The position numbers were made by a program, and so were the translations under genes. Shown piece after piece: positions 8,631 to 17,598 of a stretch of DNA of 64,000 bases (position 1 is its first letter; each line of letters begins with the position of its first letter). The stretch spans positions 1-64,000 of the forward strand of contig DASQOR010000040.1 in NCBI GenBank assembly GCA_035644395.1. Reading direction: 5' to 3'. This DNA comes from JBGPLJ01 sp035644395. Its GTDB lineage: Bacteria > Pseudomonadota > Gammaproteobacteria > Steroidobacterales > Steroidobacteraceae. The notes beneath the pieces are model-generated. The model saw only the letters and a program-made list of their open reading frames with translations. It did no database searches and was not told where the DNA came from.

Positions 8631-9629
8631 ATGAAAATCGGCCGCCACGAATTGCGGGGCCGCGCCCTGCTTGCGCCGATGGCCGGCGTGACCGACCGCC
8701 CGTTTCGCATGTTGTGCCGGCGCTTCGGTGCGGCGCTCGCCGCCTCGGAGATGGTGACGAGCGATACCAGCCTCTGGCATACCGACAAATCGCGCCGGCG
8801 CCTTGATCACAGCGGCGAAGCCGCGCCCCGCGTCGTGCAGATCGCGGGTGGCGAAGCCTCGATGATGGCCGAGGCCGCGCGCCTCAATGCGGATGCCGGC
8901 GCCGAGATCATCGACATCAACATGGGATGTCCCGCGAAGAAAGTCTGCAATCGCGCGGCCGGATCAGCACTTTTGCGCGACCCAGCGCTCGTCGCGGGCA
9001 TTCTCGAGGCGGTGGTCGGCGCGGTCGATGTGCCGGTGACGCTCAAGATCCGCACTGGCTGGAGCCCGGAGGAGCGCAATGCCCTGCTCATCGCGCGCAT
9101 CGCCGAGGACGCCGGCATCCAGGCGCTGGCCGTCCATGGCCGCACGCGCGCGTGTCACTTCGCAGGCAGCGCCGAGCACTGGACGGCGGCGGAAATAAAA
9201 TCGATTGTGAAAATTCCGGTAGTTGCGAACGGCGACATCAGGAACGCGCGCGATGCAGCGGAAGTTTTGCAACGCACGGGCGTCGATGCAGTGATGATCG
9301 GCCGCGCGGCGCAGGGACAGCCATGGATCTTCAGTCATGTCAACGCGCTGCTCGAGACGGAAGGAAATGCGGGAAAAAATTTCGCGCCGGTCGACCGCGC
9401 GCAAGTCCGTGCTATCATCCGCGCCCACCTCGAAAGCCTGTACGAATTTTACGGTGATGAAACCGGCGTTCGGGTGGCGCGCAAACATTTCGGCTGGTAC
9501 TGCCGGCAACAACCGGGCAGTGAAGAGTTGCGGCGAGCATTCGTCGCGGCATCGGACACCGGGACGCAGCTTGCGCTTGCGGGGGCGTTTGGGGACGTCG
9601 GTGCCGCGGATCTTGTCGACGCGGCGTAG
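8631..9629 (+). CDS. dusB: tRNA-dihydrouridine synthase B
   Basis: 332 residues. FMN-dependent TIM-barrel reductase making dihydrouridine in tRNA. It starts MKIGRHELRGRALLAPMAGVTDRPFR and has IIDINMGCPAKKVCNRAAGSALL (catalytic Cys region), TLKIRTGW, AVHGRTRACHFAGSAEHW and VVANGDIRNARDAAEVL. The ATG lies 1 nt after the DUF3426 stop. It directly precedes fis, the dusB-fis operon typical of gammaproteobacteria, in which dusB and fis are cotranscribed. Confidence 0.96.
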   Translation: MKIGRHELRGRALLAPMAGVTDRPFRMLCRRFGAALAASEMVTSDTSLWHTDKSRRRLDHSGEAAPRVVQIAGGEASMMAEAARLNADAGAEIIDINMGCPAKKVCNRAAGSALLRDPALVAGILEAVVGAVDVPVTLKIRTGWSPEERNALLIARIAEDAGIQALAVHGRTRACHFAGSAEHWTAAEIKSIVKIPVVANGDIRNARDAAEVLQRTGVDAVMIGRAAQGQPWIFSHVNALLETEGNAGKNFAPVDRAQVRAIIRAHLESLYEFYGDETGVRVARKHFGWYCRQQPGSEELRRAFVAASDTGTQLALAGAFGDVGAADLVDAA

Positions 9630-9662
9630 AAGAAGAACAAGCTTTTTCGCGGGGATCGTCGG

Positions 9663-9953
9663 ATGGTGACGAAGAAAAAGCCGAGGTGGCGGCGGGAGCC
9701 CCCGTCACGCTCGATTTCGAAAGACATCCCTCTGCGCGACCATGCAGAGGGCGCCTTGCAAAAATATTTCGAGAACCTGAACGGCCACCGCCCGGCGGCG
9801 CTCTATGACCTCGTCATGCGCGAGGTCGAGGAGCCCTTGTTCCGGGCCGTAATGGACTACGCCGAGGGCAATCAGAGCCGCGCCGCGGTCATCCTCGGCA
9901 TCAATCGCGGGACCTTGCGCAAGAAGCTCCGCGAATTCGGCTTCACCGAATAG
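9663..9953 (+). CDS. fis: DNA-binding protein Fis
   Basis: 96 residues. The C-terminal helix-turn-helix reads NQSRAAVILGINRGTLRKKLREFGF, nearly identical to E. coli Fis; the central LRDHAEGALQKYFENLNG corresponds to the dimer core. The N-terminal ~20 residues are basic and unlike the E. coli arm. Nucleoid-associated protein that bends DNA and activates rRNA promoters. It lies 33 bp after dusB. Confidence 0.95.
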   Translation: MVTKKKPRWRREPPSRSISKDIPLRDHAEGALQKYFENLNGHRPAALYDLVMREVEEPLFRAVMDYAEGNQSRAAVILGINRGTLRKKLREFGFTE

Positions 9954-9984
9954 CCCGGCCTCGAAGGCCGCGGCCAAGGATAGG

Positions 9985-11547
9985 ATGCTAAGACCAATCC
10001 GCCGCGCCCTCCTAAGCGTCTCGGACAAATCGGGTGTCGTCGATTTCGCCCGGGCGCTGGTCGCACGCGGAGTGCAGCTGCTGTCGACCGGCGGGACGGC
10101 GAAACTTCTCACGCAATCCGGCCTCAGCGTAACGGAAGTGGCCGATCACACCGGCTTCCCGGAAATCATGGGCGGGCGGGTGAAGACGCTGCACCCGAAA
10201 ATCCATGGGGGCCTCCTGGGGCGGCGCGGCATCGATGAAGCGACCATGCAGGCGCACCGCATCGAGCCGATCGACCTCCTGGTCGTCAACCTCTATCCAT
10301 TCGCCGAAACCGTGGCCCGCGCGGACACGAGCTTTGGCGAAGCGATCGAACAGATCGACGTGGGGGGCCCCGCCATGTTGCGGGCGGCCGCGAAGAACCA
10401 CGACGGCGTTGCGGTCGTGGTCGACACCGCCGACTACGGCCCGATCATCGACGAACTTGCGCACAACGACGGCAAATTGTCGGGCGAGCTGCGGCTGCGA
10501 CTCGCAGCCAAGGCATTCCGCTATACGGCGGAATACGACGCCCGGGTTGCGAGCTACCTCGGCCGGCGGGCGGGGGTGACGGCGGATCCGCCGGAAACAT
10601 TGACCCTCGTGATGGCGAAGCGCTTCGACCTGCGCTACGGCGAGAATCCGCAGCAACGCGCCGCGCTCTACGCCGATCCCTGCTCCACGGTCGCCTGCGT
10701 GGGACGGGCGGAACAACTGCAGGGCAAGGAGCTGTCGTACAACAACCTTGCGGACGCCGACACCGCGCTCGAATGCGTGCGCCAGTTCCCGGAGCCCGCC
10801 TGCGTCATCGTCAAACACGCGAACCCGTGCGGCGTCGCGCAGGCGGAATCCCTGCTCATGGCCTACGACCGCGCCTATCGCACGGACACGACGTCGGCGT
10901 TCGGCGGCATCATCGCTTTCAACCGGCGCCTCGACGCCGCGACGGCCGCCGCGATCGTCGAACGGCAGTTCGTCGAGGTCATCGTCGTGCCGACCGTGGA
11001 GCCTGGCGTCGAGCAGGCGCTCGCCGGCAAGGAAAACGTGCGCCTGCTCGTCGTCGGGGATCTCGGCCAGACCGAATCGCCGCGGATGGAATACCGCTCG
11101 ATACACGGCGGCCTGCTCGCGCAGACCGTCGACATCGGGCGCGAGTCGGCGAGCGATTTTCGCGTGGTGACGCGGCGCGCACCGACCGGCGCCGAATTGC
11201 GCGATCTCGTGTTCGCCTGGCGGGTTGCGCAGTTCGTGAAATCGAATGCCATCGTGTTCGCGCGCGACAACGCGACCGTCGGCATCGGCGCCGGCCAGAT
11301 GAGCCGGGTCGTGTCGAGCCGCATCGCCGCCATGAAGGCCGCGGACGCGAACCTCAAGGTCGAAGGCGCGGTCGCGGCTTCAGACGCGTTCTTTCCGTTC
11401 CGCGACGGCGTCGACATCGCCGCGCAGCAGGGAATCGCCGCGGTCATCCAGCCCGGAGGATCGAAGCGCGATGACGAAGTCATCGCAGCGGCGAACGAGC
11501 ACGGGCTCGCCATGGTGTTCACCGGCGTGCGTCATTTCCGTCACTAG
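9985..11547 (+). CDS. purH: Bifunctional AICAR transformylase/IMP cyclohydrolase
   Basis: 520 residues. The N-terminal MGS-like cyclohydrolase domain has LLSVSDKSGVVDFARAL, LSTGGTAKLL and GFPEIMGGRVKTLHPKIHGG. The C-terminal transformylase domain has LRYGENPQQRAALY, CVIVKHANPCGVA, SNAIVFARDNATVGIGAGQM and SDAFFPFRDGVD. Catalyses the last two steps to IMP. AAGGATAGG precedes ATG 9985. Followed after 12 bp by purD, the usual purHD operon. Confidence 0.97.
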   Translation: MLRPIRRALLSVSDKSGVVDFARALVARGVQLLSTGGTAKLLTQSGLSVTEVADHTGFPEIMGGRVKTLHPKIHGGLLGRRGIDEATMQAHRIEPIDLLVVNLYPFAETVARADTSFGEAIEQIDVGGPAMLRAAAKNHDGVAVVVDTADYGPIIDELAHNDGKLSGELRLRLAAKAFRYTAEYDARVASYLGRRAGVTADPPETLTLVMAKRFDLRYGENPQQRAALYADPCSTVACVGRAEQLQGKELSYNNLADADTALECVRQFPEPACVIVKHANPCGVAQAESLLMAYDRAYRTDTTSAFGGIIAFNRRLDAATAAAIVERQFVEVIVVPTVEPGVEQALAGKENVRLLVVGDLGQTESPRMEYRSIHGGLLAQTVDIGRESASDFRVVTRRAPTGAELRDLVFAWRVAQFVKSNAIVFARDNATVGIGAGQMSRVVSSRIAAMKAADANLKVEGAVAASDAFFPFRDGVDIAAQQGIAAVIQPGGSKRDDEVIAAANEHGLAMVFTGVRHFRH

Positions 11548-11559
11548 GGCTGCGCCGCC

Positions 11560-12852
11560 ATGAGAGTGCTGATCATCGGCGGAGGCGGTCGCGAGCATGC
11601 GTTCGCATGGCAGGTAGCCGCCGGGGAACGCGTCACGCAAGTCTTCGTCGCACCGGGAAACGCGGGCACGGCGCTCGAAGCCAAGACCCGCAATGTCCCG
11701 ATCGCCGCCGACGATGTCGATGGGCTCGCCGCCTTCGCCGAGCGCGAGCGCATCGACCTCACGATCGTCGGACCCGAAGCGCCGCTCGTCCTCGGGGTCG
11801 TCGACCGTTTCACGGAAAAAGGCCTGCGCTGCTTTGGACCATCGCAGGCCGCTGCGCGGCTCGAGGGCTCGAAGGCTTTTGCCAAGGCCTTCCTCAAGCG
11901 GCACCGGATTCCGACCGCCCGCTCGCGCACATTCACCGCGAAGGACTACGACGCGGGCTACGTGCTCAATCACCGCACGCCCGTTGTCGTCAAGGCGAGC
12001 GGCCTCGCGGCGGGCAAGGGCGTCGTGATCGCGACCACGACCGCGGAAGCGCTGGCCGCCGTCGAAGAGATGTTCAGCGGTCGTTTCGGCGCCGCCGGCC
12101 AGGAAGTGGTCGTGGAAGAGTTCCTCGAAGGCGAAGAAGCCAGCTTCATCGTGATGGCGGGACGCGGCAAGGTGCTACCGCTCGCGAGCTCGCAGGACCA
12201 TAAGCGCCGCGATGACGGCGACCGGGGACCGAATACCGGCGGCATGGGCGCCTACTCACCGGCGCCCGTCGTAACGCCAGCGATCCATGCGCGAGCGATG
12301 CGCGAAGTGATCGAACCGACGCTCCAGGGGCTCGCGGCGGAGGGCATCGAGTACACCGGCTTCCTTTACGCCGGCCTCATGATCGCGGCCGACGGCACGC
12401 CGAACGTGCTCGAGTTCAATTGCCGCTGCGGCGATCCGGAGACCCAGCCGATCCTGTCACGATTGAGATCCGATCTAATCCTGCTCTGCGAGAGCGCGCT
12501 GGACGGCACGCTCGACCAGGCCAAAATCGATTGGGATCGGCGCGCGGCCGTCGGCGTCGTCATGGCTGCCGGCGGATATCCGGACGCGTATCAGGCCGGT
12601 GACGGGATCGAAGGCCTGGAAGCTGCCGCGCGGCTGCCCGGAAAAGTCTTTCACGCCGGTACAAAGCTCGCAGGCAACCGGATCGTCACAGCGGGCGGGC
12701 GGGTGTTGTGTGCCGTAGGCCTCGGCACGAGCGTCACCGAGGCACAGCGGTCCGCTTATGCGCTCGTGGAGTGCATTGAGTGGCGAGGCGCGCACTACCG
12801 GCGCGATATCGGCGGGCAGGCAGTCGAACGCGAAAAATGGGGACATTCCTGA
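11560..12852 (+). CDS. purD: Phosphoribosylamine-glycine ligase
   Basis: 430 residues, ATP-grasp GAR synthetase. Signatures are VLIIGGGGREHAFAWQ, GPEAPLVLGVVD, VVVKASGLAAGKGVVI, the EEFLEGEEASFI strand, RDDGDRGPNTGGMGAYSP and LEFNCRCGDPETQPIL. Second step of purine synthesis. The last seven codons, including the TGA, lie inside the left arm of a 22-bp perfect palindrome (12832-12895), so the C-terminal EKWGHS comes from the repeat and probably replaced the original end. Confidence 0.96.
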   Translation: MRVLIIGGGGREHAFAWQVAAGERVTQVFVAPGNAGTALEAKTRNVPIAADDVDGLAAFAERERIDLTIVGPEAPLVLGVVDRFTEKGLRCFGPSQAAARLEGSKAFAKAFLKRHRIPTARSRTFTAKDYDAGYVLNHRTPVVVKASGLAAGKGVVIATTTAEALAAVEEMFSGRFGAAGQEVVVEEFLEGEEASFIVMAGRGKVLPLASSQDHKRRDDGDRGPNTGGMGAYSPAPVVTPAIHARAMREVIEPTLQGLAAEGIEYTGFLYAGLMIAADGTPNVLEFNCRCGDPETQPILSRLRSDLILLCESALDGTLDQAKIDWDRRAAVGVVMAAGGYPDAYQAGDGIEGLEAAARLPGKVFHAGTKLAGNRIVTAGGRVLCAVGLGTSVTEAQRSAYALVECIEWRGAHYRRDIGGQAVEREKWGHS

Positions 12853-12895
12853 TATCGCGCCGGTTATGGCGAAATCAGGAATGTCCCCATTTTTC
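12832..12895. repeat. 22-bp perfect palindrome, GGGGACATTCC type
   Basis: Perfect arms 12832-12853 and 12874-12895 around a 20-nt centre that has an inner TCGC/GCGA stem. The arm core is AAAATGGGGACATTCC. It sits between convergent purD and the DUF3237 gene. The left arm contains the purD stop, and the DUF3237 stop begins on its last base. It shares the GGGGACA core with the longer palindromes further right but has a different arm and loop. It may act as a bidirectional terminator. Confidence 0.85.
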
Positions 12896-13500
12896 TAAAG
12901 AATCTTGTGGTAGTGGATCGCGTTGCCCTGCGGTGTCTTTTCCGCGACGCCGACGAACACGTGGCGGCTGAGCCAGTCATAGCGCCCTTCCGGCGCGTCA
13001 AACTTGGGTGTCGTCCGCATGTAGTACGAGCCGGCCGGCACCGGTTCGTGGCGTGCCATCGCGGCCATCACCTCGGGCGAGCCCCAGCGGTAGCCCCGGT
13101 TCTGCATGTAGATCAAGACGTCGTCGTCGGTCTTCAGGAGATAGCGTGCGTCGAAATCGATGACGCCGTTCGGCCTGACGAGCGGCCAATCGCCGCCGCT
13201 CTGCGGGAGCACGATGCCGCGGATGTGGGGTCCCGAGACCTCACCGCTCAGCGCGTAGACCGCGCCGCGCGTCGCGCCCTGGCTCGTCGGCTTCACCCAG
13301 AACACCTCGCCGAGCGTGACGGACACGGTGAAGGCGTATTCGGAGGCAAGCGGCGGAATCGAAGCCAGCTGTGAGTCCTTCTCCGTCGTGGCGGTCTCAG
13401 CGGCCGGCGATGCGGTGATGCCAAGTGCCGCGGCCGCGCCGCCGGTCAGCGCGGCCGCCAGCCATTGACGCCGGCTCGCATTCGAATCATCGGAGTCCAT
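12895..13500 (-). CDS. DUF3237 family protein with Tat-type signal
   Basis: 201 residues. The N-terminus SRRQWLAAALTGGAAAALG resembles a twin-arginine signal, although the motif is SRRQW rather than SRRxFLK. The mature part has the DUF3237 (UPF0311) pattern: YAFTVSVTLGEVFWV, SGPHIRGIVLPQSGGDWPLV, GVIDFDARYLLKTDDD and YYMRTTPKFDAPEGRYDWL. The family forms a beta-barrel and has no established reaction. Ends at the palindrome shared with purD. Confidence 0.85.
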   Translation of the reverse strand: MDSDDSNASRRQWLAAALTGGAAAALGITASPAAETATTEKDSQLASIPPLASEYAFTVSVTLGEVFWVKPTSQGATRGAVYALSGEVSGPHIRGIVLPQSGGDWPLVRPNGVIDFDARYLLKTDDDVLIYMQNRGYRWGSPEVMAAMARHEPVPAGSYYMRTTPKFDAPEGRYDWLSRHVFVGVAEKTPQGNAIHYHKIL

Positions 13501-13534
13501 CGTTTGTTCTCCCCTCCGGGTTCCGGCGCGAAGA

Positions 13535-14158
13535 CTACCGCAGCTCCGTCGCGCGCCACAGATACCAGCTCGCGATGCTCCTATAAGGCCGCCAGCGTTC
13601 GCCGCGCCGCCGGACCGTGATCGGCTTCGGCATCGACTTCATCGCGTAGGCGATGCGAAAGCCAGCGCGGATGCCATAGTCGTCGACGGGCAGCACGTCC
13701 GGGCGGCCAAGAGTCGACAGCAGCAGCATCTCCACGGTCCAGCGGCCTACGCCATGGACCGTGATGAGCCGCTCGACGATCGCGTCATCCTCGAGGCGCT
13801 GTATGACACGCCGATCGGGCACGACACCCGCGAGCGTCTTTGCCGTGAGGTCCCGGATACAACGGATCTTGCCCCGCGAAAAGCCGGCCGCCCGCAGTTT
13901 GCGGTCCGGCGTTGCCGCGACTTGCGCGGCGGACGGAAAATCCTTTTCAGGGTAGAGCGCGAGGAACCGCCCGAGAATGGCTCTGGCCGCGGCGCCATGC
14001 AGCTGCTGATGCGCCACGGCGTGAACGAGCGACTGATAGGGGGAGTGCCGCCGCCGGATCTCCAGCCGGCAGTCCCCGACGCGCTCGATGAGCCCGCCGA
14101 GGACGGGGTCCGCGGCGCGCAGGTGATTCACTGCGCGCTCTATCGCTGCCGGGGTCAA
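13535..14158 (-). CDS. AlkA-like DNA-3-methyladenine glycosylase (HhH-GPD)
   Basis: 207 residues with a probable TTG start. HhH-GPD superfamily base-excision enzyme: helix-hairpin-helix LITVHGVGRWTVEMLLL followed by LGRPDVLPVDDYGIR, whose Asp is the expected catalytic residue. An earlier QSLVHAVAHQQLHGAAA matches the AlkA/MagIII-type N-terminal core. No N-terminal TBP-like domain, so it is shorter than E. coli AlkA (282). It begins 15 bp after the rho stop and is probably cotranscribed with trxA-rho. Confidence 0.85.
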   Translation of the reverse strand: MTPAAIERAVNHLRAADPVLGGLIERVGDCRLEIRRRHSPYQSLVHAVAHQQLHGAAARAILGRFLALYPEKDFPSAAQVAATPDRKLRAAGFSRGKIRCIRDLTAKTLAGVVPDRRVIQRLEDDAIVERLITVHGVGRWTVEMLLLSTLGRPDVLPVDDYGIRAGFRIAYAMKSMPKPITVRRRGERWRPYRSIASWYLWRATELR

Positions 14159-14173
14159 TCGCCGCCGCCTCGG

Positions 14174-15670
14174 TCAGCGCTTCATCGACTCGAAGAACTC
14201 GGAGTTGGTCTTGACGTCCTTCATCTTGTCGAGCAGGAACTCGATGGCCGCAAGCTCGTCCATCGGATGCAGGAGCCGGCGCAGGATCCACATCTTCGCG
14301 AGTTCGTCCTTGTCCGTGATGAGCTCTTCCTTGCGGGTGCCCGAACGGTTGATGTTGAACGCGGGGAAGATGCGCTTTTCCGAGATGCGCCGGTCGAGGT
14401 GCATCTCGGAGTTGCCGGTGCCCTTGAATTCCTCGTAGATGACGTCGTCCATCTTCGAGCCCGTGTCGATGAGTGCGGTGGCGAGAATCGTGAGACTGCC
14501 ACCCTCTTCGATGTTGCGCGCGGCGCCGAAGAAGCGCTTCGGCCGCTGCAACGCGTTCGCGTCGACGCCGCCCGTCAGCACCTTGCCGGACGACGGCACC
14601 ACGGTGTTGTAGGCGCGCGCGAGGCGCGTGATCGAATCGAGGAGGATCACGACGTCGCGCTTGTGCTCGACGAGGCGCTTCGCCTTCTCGATCACCATTT
14701 CGGCGACCTGCACGTGGCGGCTCGCGGGCTCGTCGAACGTGCTCGAGACCACCTCGCCCTTCACGGTGCGGATCATCTCGGTGACTTCCTCGGGCCGCTC
14801 GTCGATGAGCAGCACGATCAGGTACACGTCAGGCTGATTCGCCACGATGGAGGTTGCGATGTTCTGCAGCAGCATCGTCTTGCCGGCCTTCGGCGGCGAA
14901 ACGATGAGGCCGCGCTGGCCCTTGCCGATCGGCGCACACAGGTCGATGACACGAGCCGTGAGGTCCTCGGTGCTGCCGTTGCCGCGCTCGAGCTTCAGGC
15001 GCTTGGTCGGGTGGAGCGGCGTCAGGTTCTCGAAGAGCACCTTGTTGCGCGAGCTCTCCGGCGAATCGAAGTTGATCTCGCCGACCTTGAGGAGCGCGAA
15101 ATAGCGCTCGCCATCCTTCGGCGGCCGGATGAGGCCCGAGATCGAGTCGCCGGTGCGGAGGTTGAACCGCCGGATCTGGCTCGGACTCACGTAGATGTCG
15201 TCGGGACCGGCGAGGTAGGAGCTGTCGGCCGAGCGCAGGAAGCCGAAGCCGTCCTGCAGGATCTCGAGCACGCCGTCGCCATAGATGTCCTCGCCCATGC
15301 GCGCATGGGCCTTGAGGATCGAGAAGATGATGTCCTGCTTGCGCGAGCGGCCCATGTTCTCGAGACCCATCTTGGTCGCGAGATCGACGAGGTCGTTCAC
15401 GGGCTTGAGCTTCAGCTGCGTCAGGTTCATCGAGCTGCGCGATTGCGCAAGGTCGGCCGGGGCTATGATCCCCAGGTCCTCGCCCTCGGGCAGCATGTCA
15501 TCCATCGGCAGGTCGTCGCGCCCGCCGTTGCCGCGATTGCCGTGCTGCTGATGCCGGCTGTCGTTGCTCTGGTGGTTGCCGTGCTGGCCGTGCTGTCCGC
15601 CGCCGCCGTGGCCGCCGCCGCGGTTCTTGTTCGGCCGGTTGCGGGCCGAGTTACCGAGATAGCCCCTCAC
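14174..15670 (-). CDS. rho: Transcription termination factor Rho with low-complexity N-terminal extension
   Basis: 498 residues. From residue 81 (MNLTQLKLKPVNDLVDLA) it matches E. coli Rho throughout: RNA-binding QDGFGFLRSADSSYLAG, Walker A SPPKAGKTMLLQNIA, Walker B DVVILLDSITRLARAYN, Q-loop and secondary RNA site. The first 80 residues are an extra segment, rich in Gly, Asn, His, Gln and Arg to about residue 50 and acidic after that. The GTG start overlaps the trxA TGA (GTGA), which supports the long form; the internal ATG has no clear ribosome site. Hexameric RNA helicase that ends transcription. Confidence 0.96.
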   Translation of the reverse strand: MRGYLGNSARNRPNKNRGGGHGGGGQHGQHGNHQSNDSRHQQHGNRGNGGRDDLPMDDMLPEGEDLGIIAPADLAQSRSSMNLTQLKLKPVNDLVDLATKMGLENMGRSRKQDIIFSILKAHARMGEDIYGDGVLEILQDGFGFLRSADSSYLAGPDDIYVSPSQIRRFNLRTGDSISGLIRPPKDGERYFALLKVGEINFDSPESSRNKVLFENLTPLHPTKRLKLERGNGSTEDLTARVIDLCAPIGKGQRGLIVSPPKAGKTMLLQNIATSIVANQPDVYLIVLLIDERPEEVTEMIRTVKGEVVSSTFDEPASRHVQVAEMVIEKAKRLVEHKRDVVILLDSITRLARAYNTVVPSSGKVLTGGVDANALQRPKRFFGAARNIEEGGSLTILATALIDTGSKMDDVIYEEFKGTGNSEMHLDRRISEKRIFPAFNINRSGTRKEELITDKDELAKMWILRRLLHPMDELAAIEFLLDKMKDVKTNSEFFESMKR

Positions 15671-15993
15671 AGGTTGTTATCCAGAAACGCGGCCAGCTGC
15701 GATTTCGACACAGCGCCGACTTTCTGGGCCTCCACGGTACCGTTCTTGAAGAGAATCAGCGTCGGGATGCCGCGGATATTGAACTTCGGCGGCGTCTGGG
15801 GATTCTCGTCGATGTTGATCTTGGCGATCTTGACGCGGCCTTTGTACTCCTCGGCGATCTCCTCGAGGATCGGCGCGATCATCTTGCAGGGGCCGCACCA
15901 TTCGGCCCAGAAGTCGAGGAGAACGGGCGTCTCCGACTTCAATACGTCGCTCGAAAAACTGGTATCACTGGTGTGAACAATGCTGTTGCCCAC
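15667..15993 (-). CDS. trxA: Thioredoxin 1
   Basis: 108 residues. LLDFWAEWCGPCKMIAPILEEIA is the thioredoxin active site (WCGPC), followed by INIDENPQTPPKFNIRGIPTL with the cis-Pro and LILFKNGTVEAQKVGAVSK. Start GTG 15991-15993 is chosen for the strong AGGAGGAAG just upstream and family length (E. coli 109). An upstream open frame would add 55 unrelated residues. General cytoplasmic disulfide reductant, and likely electron source for DsbD. Overlaps rho by GTGA. Confidence 0.95.
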   Translation of the reverse strand: MGNSIVHTSDTSFSSDVLKSETPVLLDFWAEWCGPCKMIAPILEEIAEEYKGRVKIAKINIDENPQTPPKFNIRGIPTLILFKNGTVEAQKVGAVSKSQLAAFLDNNL

Positions 15994-16302
15994 TCGGGTC
16001 TTCCTCCTAGGAAAGTGCTCGCATTGAGAATGCGGTTGGGGTTCGAAAGAAATTTGGACGGAAAAGGTGGATTGGTTTGCGGCCGCGCGCTGCCGCTTTT
16101 GAGTTACGCGCTTGGGCGCCGATGTGGCGCGGTGTATGCTGTCTGCAGTTACACTCAACCCTTAAGGCTAAGGATCTGTTTGGGAAACCTGCTGGGAAGC
16201 AACGGTAGGTGCGGATGGCTCCGCTGGCTGAGACGTATTGTGCTCATGTCCAATTGCAATTTGCAAGCCTCCGTCCTGGACCCGGTCTCAATTCCATAGC
16301 GA
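15994..16302. other. divergent trxA/rhlB intergenic region
   Basis: 309 bp between the trxA and rhlB starts. It holds the trxA ribosome site at 16001-16010 (minus) and a plausible plus-strand promoter at 16112-16140. I see no RNA gene or strong hairpin. It must contain the trxA promoter, but no convincing minus-strand -35/-10 pair stood out. Confidence 0.5.
16112..16140 (+). promoter_or_regulatory. possible sigma70 promoter for rhlB
   Basis: TTGGGC (16112-16117), 17-nt spacer, TATGCT (16135-16140). It would give a leader of about 155 nt before rhlB, which is long but not unusual. Recognised from consensus only. Confidence 0.4.
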
Positions 16303-17598
16303 ATGCCAGACGCACATCTTTCGGACCTCCGGTTCGATTCACTCAAGCTCCCGGATTCTGTCGCACGCGGCGTTGCCGATGCGGGATTCGATCGCTGTAC
16401 GCCGATCCAGGCGCGTACCTTGCCGATCGCCCTCGCCGGCCGCGACGTCGCGGGGCAGGCGCAAACCGGCACCGGCAAGACGGCCGCCTTCCTGCTCGCG
16501 ATGTTCAATCATCTGTTAACTCGCGAGCCCCGCCCGACCCGTCCGCTGACCGCGCCCCGTGGCTTCATCCTGGCGCCGACACGCGAACTCGCGGTGCAGA
16601 TCCATGCCGACGCCATGGTGCTCGGCGCCCATACCGGCTTCACGATCGGCCTCGCCTTCGGCGGCATCGACTACGAAAAGCAGCGTAGAACGCTGGAACG
16701 CGGCGTCGACGTCCTGATCGGCACCCCGGGACGGATCATCGATTTCTTCAAGCAGCGCGTCTTCGAGCTCCGCCACGTCGAGGTTGCCGTGCTCGATGAA
16801 GCGGACCGCATGTTCGATCTGGGCTTCATTGCCGATATCCGCTACCTGCTGCGCCGGCTGCCGGCGCCCGAGGAGCGGCTCAACATGATGTTCTCGGCGA
16901 CGCTCTCGCAGCGCGTGCTCGAACTCGCCTACGAACACATGAACGACCCCGAACTCGTCAAGATCGAGAGCGAGAGCGTCACGGTCGATCGCGTGCGCCA
17001 GTCGATCTACTTTCCGGCGATGAGCGAGAAGCTGCCGCTCCTCGTCGCGCTCCTCAAGCGCATCGACGCGCGGCGCACGATGGTGTTCGTCAATACCCGG
17101 CGCGTGGCGGACAAGCTGGAACAGTCGCTGGTCGCGAACGGCTTCAATGCCGCGGCGCTCTCGGGCGACGTCCCGCAGAAGAAGCGTTTGCGCATGCTCA
17201 AGGATTTCCACGCGGGGGACCTTGCGGTCCTCATCGCAACCGACGTGGCCTCGCGCGGGCTGCACATCCCCGACGTGAGCCATATCGTCAACTACGACTT
17301 GCCGCAGGACGCCGCAGACTACCTGCATCGCATCGGCCGCACGGCCCGTGCGGGCGCGGAAGGCGACGCCATCAGTTTCGGCTGCGAGGAATACGTGGTG
17401 TCGCTACCCGAGATCGAGGGTTATATCGGCAGCAAGATTCCGGTCGAGACGATCACGCCGGACCTCATGCCGGAAATCCTGCCGCCCGGGCGCGGCCAGC
17501 TCGAACGACTGCAACGCCCGCACCGGCCCGGCAATCGCGGCGGCGGTGGCGGCGGCCATCGCGGCGGCCCCAGGCGCCACGCCGGCTCACGCCGCTAG
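16303..17598 (+). CDS. rhlB: ATP-dependent RNA helicase RhlB
   Basis: 431 residues, DEAD-box helicase. In order: Q motif region FDRCTPIQARTLPIAL, motif I AQTGTGKTAAF, Ia PTRELAVQIHADA, motif II VLDEADRMFDLGF, motif III FSATLS, motif V ATDVASRGLHIPDVSHIVNY and VI HRIGRTARAG. The tail is Gly/Arg/Pro-rich. Assigned to RhlB rather than RhlE because of residues such as AGRDVAGQAQTGTGKT and FGCEEYVVSLPEIEGYIG, and because it is divergent from trxA-rho as in E. coli. RhlB works with RNase E in mRNA decay. The stop TAG begins a large palindromic repeat. Confidence 0.93.
   Translation: MPDAHLSDLRFDSLKLPDSVARGVADAGFDRCTPIQARTLPIALAGRDVAGQAQTGTGKTAAFLLAMFNHLLTREPRPTRPLTAPRGFILAPTRELAVQIHADAMVLGAHTGFTIGLAFGGIDYEKQRRTLERGVDVLIGTPGRIIDFFKQRVFELRHVEVAVLDEADRMFDLGFIADIRYLLRRLPAPEERLNMMFSATLSQRVLELAYEHMNDPELVKIESESVTVDRVRQSIYFPAMSEKLPLLVALLKRIDARRTMVFVNTRRVADKLEQSLVANGFNAAALSGDVPQKKRLRMLKDFHAGDLAVLIATDVASRGLHIPDVSHIVNYDLPQDAADYLHRIGRTARAGAEGDAISFGCEEYVVSLPEIEGYIGSKIPVETITPDLMPEILPPGRGQLERLQRPHRPGNRGGGGGGHRGGPRRHAGSRR

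Noticed and set aside
15994..16158. 55-residue extension of thioredoxin
   Set aside because: A strong AGGAGGAAG before GTG 15991-15993 and normal TrxA length support the short form.
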